DNA from: Nakamurella flava
Lineage (GTDB): Bacteria > Actinomycetota > Actinomycetes > Mycobacteriales > Nakamurellaceae
Direction: 5' to 3'
Assembly (NCBI RefSeq): GCF_005298075.1
Contig: NZ_SZZH01000003.1
Coordinates: 620,001 to 684,000, forward strand
Length of the DNA stretch: 64,000 nt
Below the pieces are notes generated by a model. It made no database searches and was not told the origin of the DNA. It saw only the letters and a list, made by a program, of their open reading frames with translations. Both the position numbers and the translations under genes were made by a program. Shown piece by piece: positions 42,771-52,982 of the stretch; within the stretch, counting starts at the first letter, position 1, and every line of letters starts with the position of its first letter.

Positions 42771-42890
42771 TCGGCCCGCGCGCGGTCGTCCTGACATGCC
42801 TGCCCGACTGGCCTGATCGGCCCGCGCGCGGTCGTCCTGAGATCCCTGCCCGACTGGCCTGATCGGCCCGCGCGCGGTCGTCCTGACATG
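42767..42890. repeat. 46-bp tandem repeat, about 2.7 copies
   Basis: Units begin at 42767, 42813 and 42859 with CTGATCGGCCCGCGCGCGGT and are 46 bases apart; the third is truncated or diverged near 42889. The first carries the TGA stop of the DUF6350 gene. The GC-rich core (GGCCCGCGCGCGG) is nearly self-complementary, so the array can form stacked hairpins and may act as a terminator. Confidence 0.93.
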
Positions 42891-42909
42891 GCCGACTAGC
42901 CTTGGACCC

Positions 42910-42932
42910 GCCGTGGGATCGGGACCCACGGC
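42910..42932 (+). other. Hairpin in the purN leader
   Basis: GCCGTGGG (42910-42917) and CCCACGGC (42925-42932) form a perfect stem 72 bases ahead of the purN start, just after TAGCCTTGGAC. It does not fit the ZTP riboswitch consensus. It may be a terminator for the upstream gene or a leader structure. Confidence 0.5.
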
Positions 42933-43003
42933 CGGATCGCCCGGCCGGGCCGTCGACGCGGGCGCGTCGAGGTATGGCCCGGCCGCAGCAGCCGAGGAGC
43001 GCA

Positions 43004-43668
43004 GTGTCAGCAGTGCACCCGTCCGCCGGGACGGCGGTGTCCACCCCCGCATCCACGTCCGGACCGACAGCACACCCGCGTCGCGTGGTGGTCCTGGCCT
43101 CCGGGTCCGGCACCCTGCTGCAGGCGCTGCTCGACGACCCGGCTCCGCGCCCCTACGAGGTGGTCGCCGTCGGATCCGACCTGGCGGCCTGCCGGGCCCT
43201 GGAACGGGCCGTCGAGCACGGGGTGCCGACGTTCACCGAACGGGTGCGCGACCACTCCGACCGCGCGTCCTGGGACGCCGCCCTGGCCCGCCGGTGCGCG
43301 GAGTTCGGGGCCGACCTGGTGGTGCTGGCCGGGTTCATGAAACTGGTCGGGCCCCGGTTCCTCGACGCCTTCGACCACCGGGTGCTCAACGCCCACCCGT
43401 CGTTGCTGCCGTCGTTCCCGGGGATGCACGCCCCGGCCGACGCCCTCGAACACGGCGTCAAGCTGACGGGTTGCACGGCGTTCCTGGTCGACACCGGGGT
43501 GGACGCCGGCCCGATCGTCGCCCAGCGGGCGGTCCCGGTACTGGACGACGACACGGTCGAGACCCTGCACGAACGCATCAAGGTGACGGAACGAACCCTG
43601 CTGGTGGACGTGGTGCGGTCGTTGACCGCGGCGCCCTACCGCGTGGACGGACGAAAGGTACGGCTCGG

Positions 43669-43672
<4 letters not shown>
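43004..43672 (+). CDS. purN: Phosphoribosylglycinamide formyltransferase
   Basis: 222 aa from GTG 43004, with GAGGAG four bases upstream; ATG 42974 is open but lacks a ribosome site. Transfers the formyl group of 10-formyl-THF to GAR in purine synthesis. Visible: [18 protein letters not shown] (phosphate loop), [17 protein letters not shown], the catalytic block [18 protein letters not shown] with Asn and His, and [20 protein letters not shown] with the catalytic Asp. The N-terminal 30 residues are an extra Ser/Pro/Thr-rich extension. It overlaps purH by four bases (ATGA). Confidence 0.96.
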
Positions 43673-45291
<1,619 letters not shown>

Positions 45292-45302
45292 CGGAGCGGC
45301 CG

Positions 45303-45938
45303 ATGGTGCTGGACGAGGGGGTCGCGGAGTACCGGGACGAGGACTTCCGCGACGTGGACCTGCGGGACCGGGACCTGACCGATCTGCGGTTCGTCGGCTG
45401 TGACTTCAGCGACGCCACCCTGGCCGGCAGCCGCCTGCGGCGGGTCGTCTTCGAGCGGTGCACGTTCGTCGGGACCGAGTTCTACGGCAGCGAGCTGCGC
45501 GGGTGCACGCTGCTGTCGTGCCGGGTCGACCGGTCGGCTTGGCACGGCGCGACGATCACCGACAGCCGGCTGGTCGGCACCGCGTTCACCGACTGCCGGC
45601 TGATCCCGCTGACCGTCCGCGACACCGACCTGACGTTGGTGTCGCTCGGCGGCGCCCGGCTGGCCGGGACGGACCTGTCCGGCCTGCGGTTGCGGGAGGC
45701 GAACCTGACCGGCGCCGACCTGCGGGGGTGCGACCTGGCCGGGGCCGATCTGACCGGGGCGCGGCTGGCCGGTACCGAGCTGGCCGGCGCGGACCTGCGG
45801 GGGGCCCGGCTGGACGTGGACGCCTGGATCGGGGCGCGGCTGCGGGGGGCGCGCATCGACGTCGACCAGGCGCTGCGGTTCGCGGCGGCGCACGGTCTGG
45901 TGCTGACGGATGGCGACGACCCGGAGGGCGCGGCCTGA
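45303..45938 (+). CDS. Pentapeptide-repeat protein
   Basis: 211 aa built almost entirely of A(D/N)LxX pentapeptides: runs such as [20 protein letters not shown], then [20 protein letters not shown]. It should fold as a right-handed quadrilateral beta-helix. Repeats are irregular in the middle, where there are bulkier residues and several Cys ([15 protein letters not shown]). Qnr and MfpA proteins of this fold mimic DNA and protect gyrase, but many relatives have no known job. It starts 11 bases after purH with GGAG seven bases upstream, so it belongs to the purNH transcript. Confidence 0.88.
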   Translation: MVLDEGVAEYRDEDFRDVDLRDRDLTDLRFVGCDFSDATLAGSRLRRVVFERCTFVGTEFYGSELRGCTLLSCRVDRSAWHGATITDSRLVGTAFTDCRLIPLTVRDTDLTLVSLGGARLAGTDLSGLRLREANLTGADLRGCDLAGADLTGARLAGTELAGADLRGARLDVDAWIGARLRGARIDVDQALRFAAAHGLVLTDGDDPEGAA

Positions 45939-45994
45939 TCGGGCCGGGCGCGGACGCACGGACCGGCGGGTCGGCAGTGGCATCATGGCCTGTC

Positions 45995-46879
45995 GTGACC
46001 AGGACGACCGCCGCTGACTCCGCGCCCACCACCGCACCGGCCGGGGCGACGGTGCTGGACGGCAAGGCCACGCTGGCCGCCATCAAGTCCGAGCTGCGCG
46101 AGCGGGTGGCCGCGCTGGCCGAGCGGGGCGTGGTGCCCGGCCTCGGCACCATCCTGGTGGGCGACGATCCGGCCAGTCACTGGTACGTCGCGGCCAAGCA
46201 CCGCGACTGCGCGCAGCTGGGCATCGCCAGCATCCAGCGTGAACTTCCGGCGGGCAGCACCCAGGCGGACGTCGAGGCCGTGGTCGACGAGCTGAACGCC
46301 GACCCGGCCTGCACCGCGTTCCTCATCCAGCAGCCCACCGGCCTGGACGAGTACGCCCTGCTGTCCCGCGTCGACCCGGTCAAGGACGTCGACGGCCTGC
46401 ACCCGCAGAACCTGGGGGCCCTGGTCCTCGGGCATCCCGCACCGCTGCCGTGCACGCCGCTCGGCATCATCGAACTGCTCCGCCGCTACGACGTGCCGCT
46501 GAACGGCGCCCACGCCGTCGTCATCGGCCGGGGTCTGACGGTCGGTCGCCCGATGGGTCTGCTGCTGACCCGGCGCACCGAGAATTCGACGGTGACGCTG
46601 TGCCACACCGGCACCCGTGACCTGGCCGGCCTGGTCCGGCAGGCCGACATCGTGGTGGCCGCCGCGGGGTCGCCGGGGATCGTCACCGCCGACATGGTCA
46701 AGCCCGGCGCGGCGGTGCTGGACGTGGGGGTGAGCCGGGTGGACGGCCGGATCGTCGGCGACGTCGACCCGGGGGTGGCCCGGGTGGCCGGGTTCCTGGC
46801 GCCGAACCCCGGTGGCGTGGGTCCGATGACCCGGGCCATGCTGCTGGCCAACGTCGTGGCCGCCGCCGAACGGGCCTGA
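45995..46879 (+). CDS. folD: Methylenetetrahydrofolate dehydrogenase/cyclohydrolase
   Basis: 294 aa from GTG 45995. Interconverts 5,10-methylene-, methenyl- and 10-formyl-THF, the formyl donor for PurN and PurH encoded just upstream. Key residues: Lys in [65 protein letters not shown], the NADP loop [16 protein letters not shown], and the C-terminal [19 protein letters not shown]. In place of the usual hydrophobic hexapeptide, QQPTGLD replaces QLPLP-type residues. A GTG at 45977 is also open. Confidence 0.96.
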   Translation: MTRTTAADSAPTTAPAGATVLDGKATLAAIKSELRERVAALAERGVVPGLGTILVGDDPASHWYVAAKHRDCAQLGIASIQRELPAGSTQADVEAVVDELNADPACTAFLIQQPTGLDEYALLSRVDPVKDVDGLHPQNLGALVLGHPAPLPCTPLGIIELLRRYDVPLNGAHAVVIGRGLTVGRPMGLLLTRRTENSTVTLCHTGTRDLAGLVRQADIVVAAAGSPGIVTADMVKPGAAVLDVGVSRVDGRIVGDVDPGVARVAGFLAPNPGGVGPMTRAMLLANVVAAAERA

Positions 46880-46887
46880 CCGCCGCC

Positions 46888-47166
46888 ATGACGGTCGACC
46901 GGCGGGTATTGCGGGCCATTCCCATCGCCGTGGTGCTGGCGGTGGTGGTGGTCGCCTTGGTGCTGATCTCGCTGGCCCACTGGCGGCGCGGCGCCTTCAC
47001 CCTGGGCCTGGCGATGGGCGTGGCCGGCACCCTGCGCTGGGTGCTGTCCGAACGGTCGGCCGGGGTGCTCGCCGTGCGCGGGCGGCGGTTCGACGTGCTC
47101 TTCTACTACGGCTGCGGGCTCGGTCTGGTGCTGCTCACCGTGGCCTCGCTGCCGGTTCCGGAGTAA
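46888..47166 (+). CDS. DUF3017 membrane protein
   Basis: 92 aa, three membrane segments (AIPIAVVLAVVVVALVLISL, FTLGLAMGVAGTLRWVL and DVLFYYGCGLGLVLLTVASL) with RRGAF and LAVRGRRFDVLFY between them, the core of DUF3017. Genes of this family almost always follow folD in actinomycetes, as here, eight bases downstream. Function unknown. Confidence 0.9.
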   Translation: MTVDRRVLRAIPIAVVLAVVVVALVLISLAHWRRGAFTLGLAMGVAGTLRWVLSERSAGVLAVRGRRFDVLFYYGCGLGLVLLTVASLPVPE

Positions 47167-47202
47167 CGCGTCGCTCCCAGCGGCAGTGGGCGGCGCCGCC
47201 GG

Positions 47203-47790
47203 CTAGGACCCGGCGCGTCCGTCCCGACCGGCTGCGGTATCGGGGTCGGCCAGGCGATCCGGACCCGGCGCGGAGCCTGGATCGGCCAGTCGATCCGGAC
47301 CCGGCGCGGAGTTCGGGTCGGCCAAGCGGTCAAAGACGCGCAGCAGGGTCTGCGCTTCCTGCTCACCGAGGTGCGCGGTGAACTCCCGGGCGATGCCGGC
47401 GTCGTGGAGTGCGCGGGCCGCCTGGACGGCGCTGTGCCCCTCCTCGGTGAGGCTGACCAGCACGCCGCGGCCGTCGCGGGGGTCGGGTTCGCGGTGCACG
47501 AGGCCCTGCTCGCTGAGTCGGGTCACCTTGCGGGAGAGTCCGGGCTGGGACAGCACGACCCGATCGACGAGGTCCTTCAGTCGCAGTCGGCCACCGCTGT
47601 CGGCCACCTGCAGCAGGACCTCGTAGGTGCTCAGCGGCACCTTGCCGGCCTCGTCGAGATCGCGGGCCAACCGGCCCACGATGCGGGCGTGGGCGCGGAC
47701 CATCCGGGGCCAGACGTCCGCGCGGACGCTGTCGGTGGCGGAGGTCACCGCGCCGTCGGCGTCGGGTGCGGGCGTGCTGCTGTCGGTCAT
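47203..47790 (-). CDS. MarR-family regulator with a C-terminal 12-residue repeat
   Basis: 195 aa from ATG 47790 (AGGGA six bases upstream). The winged helix is clear: LSTYEVLLQVADSGGRLRLKDLVDRVVLSQPGLSRKVTRLSEQGLVHREPDPRDGRGVLVSLTEEG, the DxRD/DGR wing typical of MarR. The last 42 residues are three copies of a 12-residue unit (DRLADPGSAPGP) and a short tail, not seen in ordinary MarR proteins. It is divergent from icd; the 211-base gap contains CTGACGG twice (47868 and 47881, 13 bases apart) flanking TACGGT, possibly its own promoter and operator. Confidence 0.88.
   Translation of the reverse strand: MTDSSTPAPDADGAVTSATDSVRADVWPRMVRAHARIVGRLARDLDEAGKVPLSTYEVLLQVADSGGRLRLKDLVDRVVLSQPGLSRKVTRLSEQGLVHREPDPRDGRGVLVSLTEEGHSAVQAARALHDAGIAREFTAHLGEQEAQTLLRVFDRLADPNSAPGPDRLADPGSAPGPDRLADPDTAAGRDGRAGS
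47224..47331 (-). repeat. 36-bp (12-codon) tandem repeat, three copies
   Basis: Three in-frame units of DRLADPxxAxGx at the end of the MarR gene. GATCCGGACCCGGCGCGGAG recurs at 47256 and 47292, 36 bases apart. The unit nearest the stop is the most diverged. Confidence 0.9.
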
Positions 47791-48001
47791 GGGCGTTCCC
47801 TGGCTCTCGATGCCGTCCACCAGCAGGGCCACCTTTCGGTCACCCCGCCGCGCCCCGACGCTGCAGCCTGACGGTACGGTCTGACGGAGGTTCCCGCAGT
47901 CGCAACACCCCGGCCGAACATGCCGGTGGAGCGGAATGCGGGACGTCCCGGTGGCAGGCCCGGACCGGGGCGAGACACGTGAGAAGGGATCGCCCACCAG
48001 C

Positions 48002-49216
48002 ATGGCGAAGATCAAGGTCGAGGGAACGGTCGTCGAGCTCGACGGCGACGAGATGACCCGCATCATCTGGCAGTTCATCAAGGACAAGCTGATCCTGCCG
48101 TACCTGGACGTCAACCTCGAGTACTACGACCTGGGCATCGAGAGCCGGGACGACACCAACGACCAGATCACCATCGACGCCGCGCACGCGATCCAGAAGC
48201 ACGGGGTCGGCGTGAAGTGCGCCACCATCACCCCCGACGAGGCCCGCGTCGAGGAGTTCGGCCTGAAGAAGATGTGGCGGTCGCCCAACGGCACCATCCG
48301 CAACATCCTCGGCGGCGTGATCTTCCGCGAGCCGATCATCATCTCGAACATCCCGCGGCTGGTACCCGGCTGGACCAAGCCGATCATCGTCGGCCGGCAC
48401 GCCTACGGCGACCAGTACCGGGCCACCGACTTCCGCTTCCCGGGCGAGGGTCAGCTGACCATCACCTTCACCCCGGCCGACGGTTCCAAGCCGATCGAGC
48501 ACGTCGTGTTCGACGCCCCCAGCTCCGGGGTGGCGATGGCCATGTACAACCTGGACGACTCGATCCGCGATTTCGCGCGGGCGTCGTTCAACTACGGCCT
48601 GTCCCGCAAGTACCCGGTGTACCTGTCGACCAAGAACACGATCCTCAAGGCCTACGACGGCCGGTTCAAGGACCTGTTCCAGGAGGTCTTCGACGCCGAA
48701 TTCATCGACCAGTTCAAGGCCGCGGGCATCATCTACGAGCACCGGCTCATCGACGACATGGTCGCCTCCGCGCTGAAGTGGGAGGGCGGCTACGTCTGGG
48801 CCTGCAAGAACTACGACGGTGACGTGCAGTCCGACACCGTGGCCCAGGGCTTCGGCTCGCTCGGCCTGATGACCTCCGTTCTGATGACCCCGGACGGCAA
48901 GACCGTCGAGGCCGAGGCCGCCCACGGCACGGTCACCCGGCACTACCGCCAGCACCAGGCGGGCAAGCCGACGTCGACCAACCCGATCGCGTCGATCTAC
49001 GCCTGGACCGGTGGTCTCAAGCACCGCGGCAAGCTGGACTCCACCCCCGAGGTCACCGGCTTCGCCGAGACGCTCGAGGACGTGATCATCAAGACCGTCG
49101 AGAGCGGGAAGATGACCAAGGACCTCGCGGCGCTGGTCGGTCGGGATCAGGCCTGGCTCACCACCGAGGAATTCCTGTCCGCGCTGGACGAGAATCTCTC
49201 GACCCGCCTGAAGTAG
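48002..49216 (+). CDS. icd: NADP-dependent isocitrate dehydrogenase
   Basis: 404 aa, homodimeric type II enzyme resembling eukaryotic IDH and mycobacterial Icd1. It starts [23 protein letters not shown]. The substrate-binding block is [44 protein letters not shown] and [28 protein letters not shown] carry the metal-binding Asp residues, and [17 protein letters not shown] the NADP site. It decarboxylates isocitrate to 2-oxoglutarate in the TCA cycle. AAGGGA lies 11 bases before the ATG. exonuclease III follows after seven bases. Confidence 0.98.
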   Translation: MAKIKVEGTVVELDGDEMTRIIWQFIKDKLILPYLDVNLEYYDLGIESRDDTNDQITIDAAHAIQKHGVGVKCATITPDEARVEEFGLKKMWRSPNGTIRNILGGVIFREPIIISNIPRLVPGWTKPIIVGRHAYGDQYRATDFRFPGEGQLTITFTPADGSKPIEHVVFDAPSSGVAMAMYNLDDSIRDFARASFNYGLSRKYPVYLSTKNTILKAYDGRFKDLFQEVFDAEFIDQFKAAGIIYEHRLIDDMVASALKWEGGYVWACKNYDGDVQSDTVAQGFGSLGLMTSVLMTPDGKTVEAEAAHGTVTRHYRQHQAGKPTSTNPIASIYAWTGGLKHRGKLDSTPEVTGFAETLEDVIIKTVESGKMTKDLAALVGRDQAWLTTEEFLSALDENLSTRLK

Positions 49217-49223
49217 TCCCGGC

Positions 49224-50087
49224 GTGCCCATCACGATCGCCACGGCGAACGTCAACGGCATCCGGGCGGCGGTACGTCGGGGTTTCGCGGGCTGGTTGGC
49301 CGCGCGGAACCCCGACGTGCTGTGCCTGCAGGAGGTCCGGGCCGGCGAGTCCGACATCCCGGCCGGTACCTGTGACGGCTACCACCTCGCCTACCACGAG
49401 GGGTCGCAGAAGGGTCGGGCCGGTGTCGCCGTCCTGACCCGGACCGCCCCGGAGGCCGTCCGGGTCGGGTTCGGCTCGGCGGAGTTCGACACCCAGGGCC
49501 GGTACATCGAGGTCGATCTACCCGGTCCGACACCGGGTGACCCGGCCGGCCGGCTGACGGTGGCGTCGCTGTACCTGCCCAAGGGGGCGGCGAGCGGCGA
49601 GATCCTCGACAGCAAGCTGCGTTTCTGCAAGCAGCTCGCCGAGCACGTGCGATCCCGGTCGGCGGAGGCGGAAGCCACCGGCGGTGCCTACCTGGTGGCC
49701 GGTGACTTCAACATCGCCCCCACCCAGGACGACCTGAAGGCGTGGAAGACCAATCTCCGCTCGCCCGGGTTCCTGCCGGTCGAGCGGGAGTGGTTCGCGG
49801 ACCTGCTGGCCCCGCCCGGTGGCGAGGGTGCCGATTCCGGGACCGCCCCCGCGGTGGTGGATGTGCTGCGTCGCCTGCATCCCGACCGGCCCGGCCCGTA
49901 CACGTGGTGGTCGTGGCGGGGGCGGCAGTTCGACAACGATGCCGGCTGGCGCATCGACCTGCACCTGGCGTCACCGTCGCTGGCCGCCACGGCCATGGTC
50001 GGGGGAGTGGACCGCGAGGCGTCCTACGAGGCCCGGGTGTCCGATCACAGCCCGGTCTGGGTGGATTACGGCTGGGCATCGAGCTGA
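49224..50087 (+). CDS. xth: Exodeoxyribonuclease III
   Basis: 287 aa EEP-fold AP endonuclease/exonuclease. Motifs: TANVNGIRAA (Asn), LCLQEVRAGE (catalytic Glu), GRYIEVDL, VASLYLPKG (Tyr), LVAGDFNIAP (Asp and Asn) and ARVSDHSPVWVDYG (Asp-His). Inserts between these are modest. Repairs abasic sites and blocked 3' ends. The start is GTG 49224, seven bases after icd, so it is probably co-transcribed. Confidence 0.95.
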   Translation: MPITIATANVNGIRAAVRRGFAGWLAARNPDVLCLQEVRAGESDIPAGTCDGYHLAYHEGSQKGRAGVAVLTRTAPEAVRVGFGSAEFDTQGRYIEVDLPGPTPGDPAGRLTVASLYLPKGAASGEILDSKLRFCKQLAEHVRSRSAEAEATGGAYLVAGDFNIAPTQDDLKAWKTNLRSPGFLPVEREWFADLLAPPGGEGADSGTAPAVVDVLRRLHPDRPGPYTWWSWRGRQFDNDAGWRIDLHLASPSLAATAMVGGVDREASYEARVSDHSPVWVDYGWASS

Positions 50088-50114
50088 CAGGATCGGCGGG
50101 TGACCGTCCAGGGG

Positions 50115-50145
50115 TTGACAGGTGCACCTGTCCGCGGGTTACGGT
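50115..50145 (+). promoter_or_regulatory. Promoter with a 14-bp palindromic operator
   Basis: TTGACA (50115-50120) and TACGGT (50140-50145), spaced 19 bases, read toward the leader peptide and amidohydrolase/cysteine dioxygenase genes. ACAGGTGCACCTGT (50118-50131), a perfect palindrome, overlaps the -35 box and fills the spacer, the place for a repressor. Confidence 0.65.
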
Positions 50146-50201
50146 CCGATGATCACGCCCCGGCCGGTATCCGGCTGGGAACGACGAGTGAGGCGGTGGA
50201 C

Positions 50202-50318
50202 ATGGACGGGCTGACCCGCCGCCGTTCCGTCCCCGCCACCCGGGCCCCGTCCGCCCGTCTGCATCTGCGCCGCCACGTGGACCTGGTCCGCGTCGCCAGC
50301 GCGCTCTGTTCGCTCTGA
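50202..50318 (+). CDS. Leader peptide with HVDLVRVASALC signature
   Basis: 38 codons ending LRRHVDLVRVASALCSL. Short peptides ending R-HVDL-RV-S/A-xxC are known in actinomycetes upstream of sulfur and cysteine metabolism genes. In mycobacteria, cysteine-rich leaders of this kind act in cysteine-responsive attenuation. Here there is a single Cys three codons from the end. The operon that follows encodes a cysteine dioxygenase. Between the leader and the first gene, 50319-50498, there are GC hairpins (CCGCCGG/CCGGCGG at 50349-50367 and another near 50445) that may be the attenuator. The peptide frame is clear; its role is inferred. Confidence 0.75.
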   Translation: MDGLTRRRSVPATRAPSARLHLRRHVDLVRVASALCSL

Positions 50319-50498
50319 ACGACCCGCTCCCCGCTTCGGTCTCTTCCCCCGCCGGCCCGCCCGGCGGAGTGGGTGTCCGAAGCTCGGTCGAGTGCGTCGT
50401 CCCGGTCGTCCCGTCCACCGCGGCCGATCGGATCCCCGCTCTCCCGGCCCGCCGGGGGTGAGTCCGGGCGATCCGTCGGCCTCCCGGAAGGCCAGCAG

Positions 50499-51524
50499 AT
50501 GCGCGTGAGCGCCCCCACCTCCTCTCCCATTCCCGGTCCGTCGCCCGCGCCCCCGGTGCTGGTCGACCTGCACCAGCACCTCTGGCCGGAACCGCTGGTC
50601 GAGGCGCTGCGCCGCCGGCTCAGCGCCCCGCGGCTGGACGGCTGGACGTTGCATCTGGACGGGGAGCCGCCGTACGCGGTGAACCCGGCCGACCACGACC
50701 CGGTCGCCCGGCGAGCGGCCACGGACACCGTCCTCGGGACGGACGGATTGGCGCTGATCAGCCTGTCCAGCCCGCTGGGGCTCGAAGCGCTGCCGGTCGA
50801 CGAGGCCGCGCCGCTCCTCGACCTCTGGCACGACGGCGCGGCCGCGCTGGCCCCGCAGTTCGGGGCCTGGGCGTCGGTGAGCAGCCGGGAGCCGGACCTG
50901 GGCGACCTGGCCGGCCGCCTGGCGCCGGGTTCCGGCGGCGGGTTCGTGGGACTGCAGGTGCCGGCCTCCGACCTGCTGACCCCGTCCGCCGTGGAACGGC
51001 TCGCGCCGGTGCTCGCGGTCGCCGAGGCCGCCGACCGACCCGTGTTCGTCCACCCCGGCCCGGTGCCGGCCCCGGCGAACGGTTCGGCGGCCGACCGGGC
51101 CGGACTGCCGTCCTGGTGGGTCGCCACCGTCGACTACCCGGCCCAGCTGCAGGCCGCCTGGTGGGCCTGGCTGGTGGCCGGCCGGTCGCTGCTGCCCCGG
51201 CTGCGGATCTGTTTCGGGGCCGCCGCCGGCTTGGCGCCGTTGCAGCACGAACGGCACACGGCTCGCGGTGGCCGCCCCCCGGTGGTCGACCCGCTGACCT
51301 TCGTCGAGGTCTCGTCCTACGGCGAACAGGGCCTGGACGGCCTGCTCCGGTCCCTGGGCATCGACCCCCTCGTGTTCGGCACCGACACCCCCTACGTCCC
51401 CGCGTCCGGACCCGCCGCGATCCCTGCGTTGCGCAAGCTCGGCCCCGCCGCCGAGCGCGCGGTCCGCTCCGTCAACCCGTTGCGTCTGCTGACCGGACGC
51501 CCGCTCGAAGGACACACCGCATGA
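50499..51524 (+). CDS. Amidohydrolase-family protein
   Basis: 341 aa from ATG 50499 with GGAAGG seven bases upstream. TIM-barrel metal hydrolase/decarboxylase fold: LVDLHQHLWPEPLVEAL (HxH metal pair), VFVHPGPVPAP (His), and IDPLVFGTDTPYVPAS (catalytic Asp). The layout is that of the ACMSD/6-methylsalicylate decarboxylase branch (Amidohydro_2). The substrate is unknown. It is first in an operon with a cysteine dioxygenase whose ATG overlaps its stop, so the substrate may be a sulfur compound. Confidence 0.85.
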   Translation: MRVSAPTSSPIPGPSPAPPVLVDLHQHLWPEPLVEALRRRLSAPRLDGWTLHLDGEPPYAVNPADHDPVARRAATDTVLGTDGLALISLSSPLGLEALPVDEAAPLLDLWHDGAAALAPQFGAWASVSSREPDLGDLAGRLAPGSGGGFVGLQVPASDLLTPSAVERLAPVLAVAEAADRPVFVHPGPVPAPANGSAADRAGLPSWWVATVDYPAQLQAAWWAWLVAGRSLLPRLRICFGAAAGLAPLQHERHTARGGRPPVVDPLTFVEVSSYGEQGLDGLLRSLGIDPLVFGTDTPYVPASGPAAIPALRKLGPAAERAVRSVNPLRLLTGRPLEGHTA

Positions 51525-52216
51525 AGACCATCGAACTGTCCGAGCTCCCCCTGACCGACGACCGGGGGGTGGACACTGTCCCCACGCCGTCGGACACCGC
51601 CGCCGACATCGCCGGTCGTTGGCCGGCCGAGGCGGTCCCCGCCCGGGCTGCCGTGGCGCTGGAGGATGCCGCGCTGCCGGGCGAGAACGGCGAGCCGGCA
51701 TTGGATCTCGACACGCTGCCCGGCCGGGAACTGGACCACGCCGAGCTGCGGGCGCTGGCCGCCCGGTTGGCCGGTCGCGCCGAACTGCTGGCTCCGCACA
51801 TTGCGTTCGACGACGAGCACCGGCACTTCGTGTCGCTGCACCGGGATCCGAACGTCGACGTCTGGCTGATCTGCTGGACCCCGGAGAACGACACCGGCTG
51901 GCACGACCACGACACGTCCTCGGGCGCGGTCGCGGTGGTCAGCGGTGAGCTCACCGAGCACAACCTGGCCGTCGGCGCCGACGCCGACAACGGGGTGGCC
52001 ACCAGCGTTCCCGGCGGCCGGGTGTTCAGCTTCGGCCCCGACCACATCCACCGGCTGACCGGCAAGGCCGCCGGCAGCGTGTCGGTGCACGCCTACTCGC
52101 CGCCGCTGTGGCGGATGGGTCAGTACACGCTCGGGGCCGGGGGAGTGCTGCGCCGCAGGTCGGTGTCCTACGCCGAGGAGCTGCGTCCGGCCGACGACGG
52201 CGGCGCCCCCGCCTGA
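51521..52216 (+). CDS. Cysteine dioxygenase-type cupin
   Basis: 231 aa. The cupin metal site is visible: TGWHDHDTSSGAVAVVSGELTE (two His; the motif Glu follows) and FGPDHIHRLTG (third His). DPNVDVWLICWTPENDTGWHDH matches bacterial cysteine dioxygenase. It would oxidise cysteine to cysteinesulfinate using Fe2+ and O2. About 80 extra residues precede the cupin. The cysteine-type leader upstream and the coupling to the amidohydrolase fit cysteine disposal. Confidence 0.9.
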   Translation: MKTIELSELPLTDDRGVDTVPTPSDTAADIAGRWPAEAVPARAAVALEDAALPGENGEPALDLDTLPGRELDHAELRALAARLAGRAELLAPHIAFDDEHRHFVSLHRDPNVDVWLICWTPENDTGWHDHDTSSGAVAVVSGELTEHNLAVGADADNGVATSVPGGRVFSFGPDHIHRLTGKAAGSVSVHAYSPPLWRMGQYTLGAGGVLRRRSVSYAEELRPADDGGAPA

Positions 52217-52259
52217 CCGTGCCGCGCCGGAGCGGGATCGGGCGCCCCGCCCGATCCGC

Positions 52260-52982
52260 TCAGTGCGCCGCCGACGTCCCCGGCAGGAGGTGCTCGTCGG
52301 CCCACAGCAGGCGCAGCCAGAGGTCGTCGAACGCGGGGATCGCGTCGATCACCGGCGACAGGTCGTCGAGCCGGACACCGGGGACCGTGAGCCCGAGGAC
52401 GATGCCGGCCAGAGCCACGTCGACGTCCCCGGCAGCGACCCACAGCGCGCCGGTCAGCCGCCGTGGGTGGACGAGCAGACCGTCGCCGGTCCAGTCCGCC
52501 GCCCCGCCGACCGTGCGGAGCGCCTCGACGGCGGCCAGCGCGGCGGGTGCGGTGCGGGCCGGGCCGATCAGCGTGCTGGGGCCCTCGGCCAGCGCGGCCA
52601 GCACCAGGGCCAGCGGGACCAGGCGGGGCATCCCGGTGAGGTCGAAGCGGCCGCCGCGCAGGTCGCCGGAGGTCGAGCGGCTGGTCGCGGTCAGGCCCTC
52701 GGCGGTCCGCACCACGTAGACGCCCAGCCCGGCCAGCAGGTGGCGGATGCGGTCGTCCGCCGCGCCGTCGGTGCCGTGACCGGTGGGCCGCGGCCAGCCC
52801 TGCACGACGACGGTGCCGGTGGTCACCGAAGCGGCCGCCAGGAACGCCGCCGCGTGGTACGGGTCGAAGGGCCGGTCGGGGACGGTCGGGCGGACCCGTC
52901 CCCGGACGGGGATCTCCGCGGTCGGCACATTCCAGACCCGGAATCCCGTCGGTCCCACGGTCGATGACGTCATGGTCGTCAC
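52260..52982 (-). CDS. Half-length EPSP synthase (AroA)-like protein
   Basis: 240 aa. It aligns by eye with the C-terminal half of actinobacterial AroA: DPYHAAAFLAAASVTTGTVVVQGWP against the AroA block around DLSNAAPFLAAALVTGGTVTVPGWP, and VDVALAGIVLGLTVPGVRLDDL against the block after the catalytic ADHRMAMAGAV. The N-terminal globular domain is absent. The ADHR residues and the Glu of the ExTP block are missing, so EPSP synthesis is not expected. GTG 52982 overlaps the stop of the Lrp gene (GTGA); ATG 52973 is the alternative. A binding or regulatory partner of that Lrp protein is one possibility. Confidence 0.75.
   Translation of the reverse strand: MTTMTSSTVGPTGFRVWNVPTAEIPVRGRVRPTVPDRPFDPYHAAAFLAAASVTTGTVVVQGWPRPTGHGTDGAADDRIRHLLAGLGVYVVRTAEGLTATSRSTSGDLRGGRFDLTGMPRLVPLALVLAALAEGPSTLIGPARTAPAALAAVEALRTVGGAADWTGDGLLVHPRRLTGALWVAAGDVDVALAGIVLGLTVPGVRLDDLSPVIDAIPAFDDLWLRLLWADEHLLPGTSAAH

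Noticed and set aside
42891-43003. ZTP (pfl) riboswitch ahead of purN
   Set aside because: There is a hairpin at 42910-42932, but the conserved pfl sequence blocks are absent.
50100-50201. Longer start for the cysteine leader peptide
   Set aside because: The upstream in-frame codons overlap the -35/-10 promoter and operator, so ATG 50202 is the sensible start.
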